A stretch of 33,975 nt of DNA from a virus, in the IMG/VR virus record IMGVR_UViG_3300022562_000337, positions 1 to 33,975 of that record; one strand, 5' to 3'. A program made the position numbers and the translations under genes. Below the pieces are notes generated by a model. That model ran no database searches. It worked only from the letters and a program-made list of their open reading frames with translations, and had not been told where the DNA came from. Positions 30,188-33,975 of the stretch are shown piece by piece (the stretch's first letter is position 1; each line of letters starts with the position of its first letter).

Positions 30188-30625
30188 TTAGTTAGTACGG
30201 ACTTCCATCGTCAACGAAACGGTCGCCATCTGGAAGTCCATTGTGGCGCTCGCCTTCTGCTGGTAATCGTAGGTCACGCGATAGCTCATAGTTGCTGCCA
30301 CGTAGCCACCGAACGTCTTATCCGCGAAAAGCGCTTCCAGCACGCGCTTCACGAGATCGTCCAATCCTTCGCCCGTTTTCTCGCCACTTCCTGCCGAGCT
30401 GTACTGACACGCCACGTCGACGCGCAGCGTGCCACGCCACGAGTTGCCGCCACGTCCTAGTACAAGAGGGTCGACGTCGAGGCCTAAACGATACACGCCC
30501 ACCCAAGGCGTTGCTCCCGGGTCCTCGTTCAAATAGTGATCGCGGGCTACGTTCACGCCTGCCAGTGCCGCCGCGTTCCGTAGCCGTTCCGCAATCGCCT
30601 CTGCCACGTCTGTTGGATTGATCAT
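30188..30625 (-). CDS. Tail terminator candidate (145 aa)
   Basis: The helix MINPTDVAEAIAERLRNAAA is followed by beta strands (TPWVGVYRLGLDVDP, LRVDVACQYSS) and a helix (LDDLVKRVLEALFAD), the layout of gpU-like terminators, which cap the tail tube and join it to the head. It overlaps the morphogenesis gene by 4 nt and precedes the major tail protein. The assignment rests on order, size and fold pattern. Confidence 0.7.
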   Translation of the reverse strand: MINPTDVAEAIAERLRNAAALAGVNVARDHYLNEDPGATPWVGVYRLGLDVDPLVLGRGGNSWRGTLRVDVACQYSSAGSGEKTGEGLDDLVKRVLEALFADKTFGGYVAATMSYRVTYDYQQKASATMDFQMATVSLTMEVRTN

Positions 30626-31077
30626 TTGAGTGCATCCTTCGCCCAGTCATTGAAGATCTCGCGTGTAATTTTCTTTACTTCGGCATCCTTCTTCGTCGGT
30701 ATGATCTGGCGCTTCGGAACGCCGTCGCCTTCCTGATGCTTCATGGCATACGGCACCTTCGTGCGTACCCATGCGCTACGTTTGTTCGATCCGGACCCCG
30801 CCGCCAGTGACGCACGCAAGCGCCCGGTGAGGAACATCATCTTGGCCTTGCCACCAAAATGTTTTTTCTTCCACTTTGCATAACCCTCGTTCAACGGCTC
30901 CCAGCCGCCGACCTTACCACCGTCGCTCTTCCAGTTCTGCATCGTCCATTGATCGAGGAACACGGCGCAGCGTTTGTACGCCGGCGTCTGATCGCCCATC
31001 TTCCTGACGCGCTTTGCCATGGCCTTATTCATCTGCGACAGGCCACGGACCGCGAATGAGATTCCGCTAGCGGGCAT
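30622..31077 (-). CDS. Phage virion morphogenesis protein (Mu gpG / P2 gpS-like, 151 aa)
   Basis: Motifs of the family are visible: WEPLNEGYAKWKKKHFGGK, then KMMFLTGRLRASL, and VPYAMKHQEGDGVPKRQII, matching the ...tG.Lr.s....vpYA..HQ.G....RpFl pattern. The ending of basic helices is normal. The protein completes head-tail joining. It starts 11 nt inside the adaptor gene. Confidence 0.87.
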   Translation of the reverse strand: MPASGISFAVRGLSQMNKAMAKRVRKMGDQTPAYKRCAVFLDQWTMQNWKSDGGKVGGWEPLNEGYAKWKKKHFGGKAKMMFLTGRLRASLAAGSGSNKRSAWVRTKVPYAMKHQEGDGVPKRQIIPTKKDAEVKKITREIFNDWAKDALK

Positions 31078-31510
31078 CGTACTCGTCCTGCTGACGGTCC
31101 GGATCGATCTCTTGATCTTGCGCGTCTGTCATGTCGAAGGTCGGTGAGTAGTTTTCGTTGCTGCTCCACACGCCATTGGCCACGGCGCTTGAGTGCACCA
31201 GTGTGCCGTCGATCAGGACCATGTCTTGCTTGCCATTAAGAAGATCGTTGCAGCGCGCGTCGATGTTATCGAGCACCTTCTGAGCACGCTCAGGGTTGCT
31301 GAACTTCATCAGGCGGCCGTAAATAAGATCCATGCACAGGTCCCGCGCCGTCACGTTGCTGCTTGAGAATGGCGTTGTGAACCCTACGGCAAGGCGCGAG
31401 TTGAGTTCGGCCTCGGCATAGAAAATATGGACCGAGTTGCCAAGTGTCGCCTCGACGTTGCGAGCGTCGGGGTACCGTTGCTGCACATCCGCCCAGTTGA
31501 TTAGTGGCAT
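31067..31510 (-). CDS. Head-tail adaptor candidate (DUF1320/gp6-like, 147 aa)
   Basis: The N-terminus (WADVQQRYPDARNVEATLGN) and AEAELNSRLAVGFTTPF, then a helix (LCMDLIYGRLMKF), match adaptors that plug onto the portal. The C-terminal acidic tail (TDAQDQEIDPDRQQDEYDAR) is long. The ATG forms TAATG with the upstream stop. Order (adaptor, morphogenesis protein, terminator, tube) supports the call. Confidence 0.72.
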   Translation of the reverse strand: MPLINWADVQQRYPDARNVEATLGNSVHIFYAEAELNSRLAVGFTTPFSSSNVTARDLCMDLIYGRLMKFSNPERAQKVLDNIDARCNDLLNGKQDMVLIDGTLVHSSAVANGVWSSNENYSPTFDMTDAQDQEIDPDRQQDEYDAR

Positions 31511-31788
31511 TAGTCGACGTCCTCGATAACCGCGTTGATTGTTACACGCCGCTTATATGGGTAACCATCCACCGTTGCGTACGTCTCACCAACGTAGAAA
31601 CCCGGCGTGTCCGGTAAGGTGAAACGTGCATAGTAATGCCCGTCGCCGGAGCTTGTCATCGTGGTGCTATTGATCACAGTCTCGCTGCCCGTGTATAGCG
31701 TGGCACGGATATCGGTAGGCGTCACTCCCGAATTGATCCACGTTAGCTTCACGGTATCGCCGATCAGAAACTTCTCAGGCTTCATCAT
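31510..31788 (-). CDS. Small beta-sandwich structural protein (92 aa)
   Basis: The alternating pattern (FLIGDTVKLTWINSG, DIRATLYTGSETV, YYARFTLPDTPGFYVGE, KRRVTINAVIEDVD) suggests an Ig-like beta sandwich. ATGATG gives two possible starts; the first overlaps the upstream stop by 4 nt and has GGGAG at good spacing. Its position before the adaptor suggests a head decoration or tail-associated part. It is not recognised by name. Confidence 0.68.
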   Translation of the reverse strand: MMKPEKFLIGDTVKLTWINSGVTPTDIRATLYTGSETVINSTTMTSSGDGHYYARFTLPDTPGFYVGETYATVDGYPYKRRVTINAVIEDVD

Positions 31789-33975
31789 GTGTTAGCTCCC
31801 ATCTGAACGAGTGCCTCACGGCGAACGCGAAGGGCGATCAGAGCCCGTGCGGCTTGGTAAAGTATGTTTTCGTGCACGGCCCCATGGACGATTGGCTCCT
31901 TCTCAGCAAAAGCCCATATACATGTACCGTCGATCACGCGCACGATGATGGCAATCGCCGCCTGAACAACGGTGGGAATAGCACGGATCATCGTGTCGTT
32001 AAGTTGCAGCGATTCCGACAGCACGCGCACCAGCATTGCCTCGCGCAGCATCGACTCATAAACGTCGGTAAAATCGCCCAGGGAACGCATCAGATCTCGT
32101 TGTGCGCGGAGATCGTCGTACGTGTCGACATTATCGACAAGGGTGCGAACGCGTTCCATAGCACGGATGATGGTGTCGGTCACAGCAATCGTGTCGAAGA
32201 GCCCACGCGTGACGCGCCGCACAGCATCCAGCGTGTCTTGCGTCTCGATTGAATCCGACAGGATACGCGACAGCACGGTCGGGGGCGCACCCACCGAGCG
32301 GCTAAGCGTATCGAGGATCTCAGCGTCGTCTTGCAGCAAACGGATAAGTTGCACGTAGCGCGTGACAGAATCAGCCACGCTGACGCTGTCTGATAGCACC
32401 CGAGAAATTACTGTGATCGTGCCCTGCTGAATCGACGCGCTAAGTGAATCAGCCACACTGACGTCATCCGACAACATGCGCGACAGCAACGTGGCACGTG
32501 CCAACGCGTCATCCGTCACAACGGCATCGGGCAGGACTCGCTGCAAGCTAGCCATGCGCTGCATCGTGTCACCCGCGGTAATGGCGTCGGTGATTGAACG
32601 CGTCAAGCGGGCGGTGCGCACCAACGCATCCACCGTGGCAATTTGCTCATTCAGCAGGCGCTGCCGCACCACGTACTTGCTCAGCGCGTCGTTGCCGGTG
32701 GGCGCGTGGTCGCTGAGCACACGATATCGCTGAGCCATGCGAGCAATCGCGTCCACGGCGTTCGCCACGTCGCTGAGTACACGGGACTTGCTCCGCGTGG
32801 GTCCCATTGTGTCGTACGTCGTCACATTGTCACTAAGTGTGCGCGAGATTACCGTGCCGCCTGCTGTGCCGATGGTCCACTTCGGAGTGTAAGTGTAGCC
32901 GCCGCCGAGCGCTGCGTCGCTCTTGTAGACACGGAACTCGAAGTAGGTGCTGTCGGCCAGACCAGACTTCGTGTTGATCTTCCACTCGAACTCGGTCTGG
33001 TAATCCGAGGTCATGTTGAAGTTCACCCCGGTTACGTCGTCCATGCGTGCGCCACTTTCAAACGTGCCGCCCGTAGTGCTCAGTCTGTTCGTCGTGCCGT
33101 CTGCGCCGCCCGCGCTGATGTTGCTGGAGGCGTCAATGTAGACGTCGTTGTTTACTGTCGTGCTCGTCGTGATCGCGAGGTAAATCGCAGCGACGTCATC
33201 GCTCGTGCCGTATGATGCACCAACGGGACGCGAGCCATAGCCGGGAGTGGTCTCATAGTACGAGCCGTTCGCGTAGGCACCGAAGTCGATGCTCGGTCCC
33301 GCCGTGCTATTTGTGCCCGCGCTCGGTGGGGCCGACGCGCCGCTCAGTACGAACGCGACCCGGAGCGAGGCACCCGAGGTGTTGCCGTCGTCTACGTTCT
33401 CTTCGGTGAGGGTCTGATTGTTCTGTTCTGAGATAACGCCCGCGTAGTTGGTGTCGCCGTCCGCGTCCACCGTGAAGCAGACTGCATAGCATGCGACACC
33501 TGCGACACCGAGTGTTACCTGAACAGTTGGTGCGGCGCCTGCACCAGACAATCCTGTTCCGAGGAACCAAACGTCGACGGTTCCTCCTTCGGTGCCGGTC
33601 GTCGTGTCCTGCGCCTGCCCACCTGTGATCCGAGCAAGCGAGATGCCGTCGTACGTCACCGCGCTCGCGGGATATACTCCTGTCGCACGATTGTAGACGC
33701 AGACAATGACACCCTTCGGAGCGGCCATGCCACCTGTATGCGTCCACGAGTACGTGGACGTCGCTCCTGTCGTACCGGTATGCGATTCAGATGCCGCGTC
33801 TAGCGCGACGCTGCCGGGTGACGCGCCGCTCGCACCGATAGGCATAATCGCCCAACTACCCGCTCCATCCTTGTCGTAGTACAGATCAAAGTCGAACGCC
33901 GCAGGATCACCTGTCGCATTCAGCTGGATTCTAAGAGTCTTCGCAGTGTTCGCTGGTCCTGTGAAATTCGTGTTC
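31785..33975 (-). CDS. Large structural protein with 20-residue repeats, 5' end off window (729 aa visible)
   Basis: The frame is open from the right edge through an internal ATG at 33845, so the true start lies outside. Visible residues before that ATG read like a beta domain (LRIQLNATGDPAAFDFDLYY). Then come Gly/Thr/Ser-rich beta regions and, from about 32843 to 31970, fourteen copies of a 20-residue unit R-x-L-x-D-(5)-D-(S/T)-(L/M). A C-terminal 60 residues are unique and may be a trimerising end. It could be a head fibre, decoration or tail fibre; the gene order before the adaptor leans toward a head-associated fibre. Confidence 0.75.
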   Translation of the reverse strand, partial: NTNFTGPANTAKTLRIQLNATGDPAAFDFDLYYDKDGAGSWAIMPIGASGASPGSVALDAASESHTGTTGATSTYSWTHTGGMAAPKGVIVCVYNRATGVYPASAVTYDGISLARITGGQAQDTTTGTEGGTVDVWFLGTGLSGAGAAPTVQVTLGVAGVACYAVCFTVDADGDTNYAGVISEQNNQTLTEENVDDGNTSGASLRVAFVLSGASAPPSAGTNSTAGPSIDFGAYANGSYYETTPGYGSRPVGASYGTSDDVAAIYLAITTSTTVNNDVYIDASSNISAGGADGTTNRLSTTGGTFESGARMDDVTGVNFNMTSDYQTEFEWKINTKSGLADSTYFEFRVYKSDAALGGGYTYTPKWTIGTAGGTVISRTLSDNVTTYDTMGPTRSKSRVLSDVANAVDAIARMAQRYRVLSDHAPTGNDALSKYVVRQRLLNEQIATVDALVRTARLTRSITDAITAGDTMQRMASLQRVLPDAVVTDDALARATLLSRMLSDDVSVADSLSASIQQGTITVISRVLSDSVSVADSVTRYVQLIRLLQDDAEILDTLSRSVGAPPTVLSRILSDSIETQDTLDAVRRVTRGLFDTIAVTDTIIRAMERVRTLVDNVDTYDDLRAQRDLMRSLGDFTDVYESMLREAMLVRVLSESLQLNDTMIRAIPTVVQAAIAIIVRVIDGTCIWAFAEKEPIVHGAVHENILYQAARALIALRVRREALVQMGANT
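31970..32843 (-). repeat. Array of fourteen degenerate 60-nt (20-residue) repeats
   Basis: Each unit starts R-x-L-(S)-D and has D-(S/T/A)-(L/M/V/I) about 11 residues in, for example RVLSDSVSVADSVTRYVQLI. Units 7 and 9 carry 5-6 residue insertions. Divergence is high at the DNA level, so the array is old rather than a recent expansion. It probably forms an elongated rod or fibre shaft. Confidence 0.85.

Noticed and set aside
33843-33845. ATG at 33845 as the true start of the large repeat protein
   Set aside because: The frame stays open upstream to the window edge with structured, beta-domain-like sequence, and no ribosome site precedes this ATG.

Overview
This is about 34 kb of a tailed-phage genome. 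The coding content suggests a siphovirus infecting a Gram-negative host: there is a single tail-tube gene with no sheath gene, a long tape measure protein, and an Rz/Rz1 spanin pair that needs an outer membrane. The DNA looks GC-rich by eye. Every gene I can support lies on the minus strand, so transcription runs from high to low coordinates. About twenty junctions are 4-nt ATGA/GTGA overlaps, three more are TAATG/TGATG overlaps, and the longest non-coding gap is 263 nt. No tRNA, rRNA, CRISPR array, integrase or insertion sequence was seen. The host cannot be named from the sequence. The combination of tail genes, preQ0 synthesis genes and a DpdA-like gene recalls the Queuovirinae (for example Escherichia phage 9g), but that placement is inference.

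In transcription order, region 1 (33975 to 22990) is structural. It holds a large protein running off the right edge that ends in about 14 degenerate 20-residue repeats, a small beta-rich protein, a head-tail adaptor candidate, a virion morphogenesis (gpG/gpS-like) protein, a tail terminator candidate, and the major tail protein. The tail assembly chaperone follows, with a clear -1 frameshift site (GGGAAAC), then the tape measure protein, a small minor tail protein, a hub-like protein with a LamG-like insert, a Zn-binding micro-protein and a tail fibre/tip protein.

Region 2 (22977 to 20004) is an enlarged lysis cassette: LydA-like holin, M15 peptidase endolysin, four small membrane or exported proteins, an exported HNH-type nuclease, then overlapping Rz and Rz1. 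Region 3 (20003 to 19741) is the only sizeable non-coding gap. It contains a 35-bp imperfect AT-rich hairpin, a GC-rich hairpin and three AACGACGC repeats, and is a candidate origin or control region.

Region 4 (19740 to 13206) begins replication: an SNF2-like helicase, two small proteins, a frameshifted zinc-ribbon micro-gene, an SSB-like protein with an acidic DDDIPM tail, an intrinsic terminator, an AEP/TOTE-type primase and a UvrD-like helicase. Region 5 (13205 to 11573) has a promoter-like site and a two-hairpin leader, a DUF932 protein, and a composite protein with a histone-H1-like Lys/Ala-rich C-terminus.

Region 6 (11562 to 7030) is the most interesting block. QueE, QueD, FolE and QueC make preQ0 from GTP. 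An AsnB-like glutamine amidotransferase and a DpdA-like DNA transglycosylase follow. Together they predict replacement of some guanines in the phage DNA by a 7-deazaguanine, most likely preQ0 or deoxyarchaeosine (dG+). Region 7 (7037 to 3276) has a beta-clamp-like protein, a family A DNA polymerase with intact 3'-5' exonuclease motifs, a VRR-NUC-like nuclease and an unknown protein. Region 8 (3223 to the left edge) is a promoter followed by tightly packed small early-type genes, several of them Zn-binding. Three genes in the window are in-frame fusions that keep an internal ribosome binding site.
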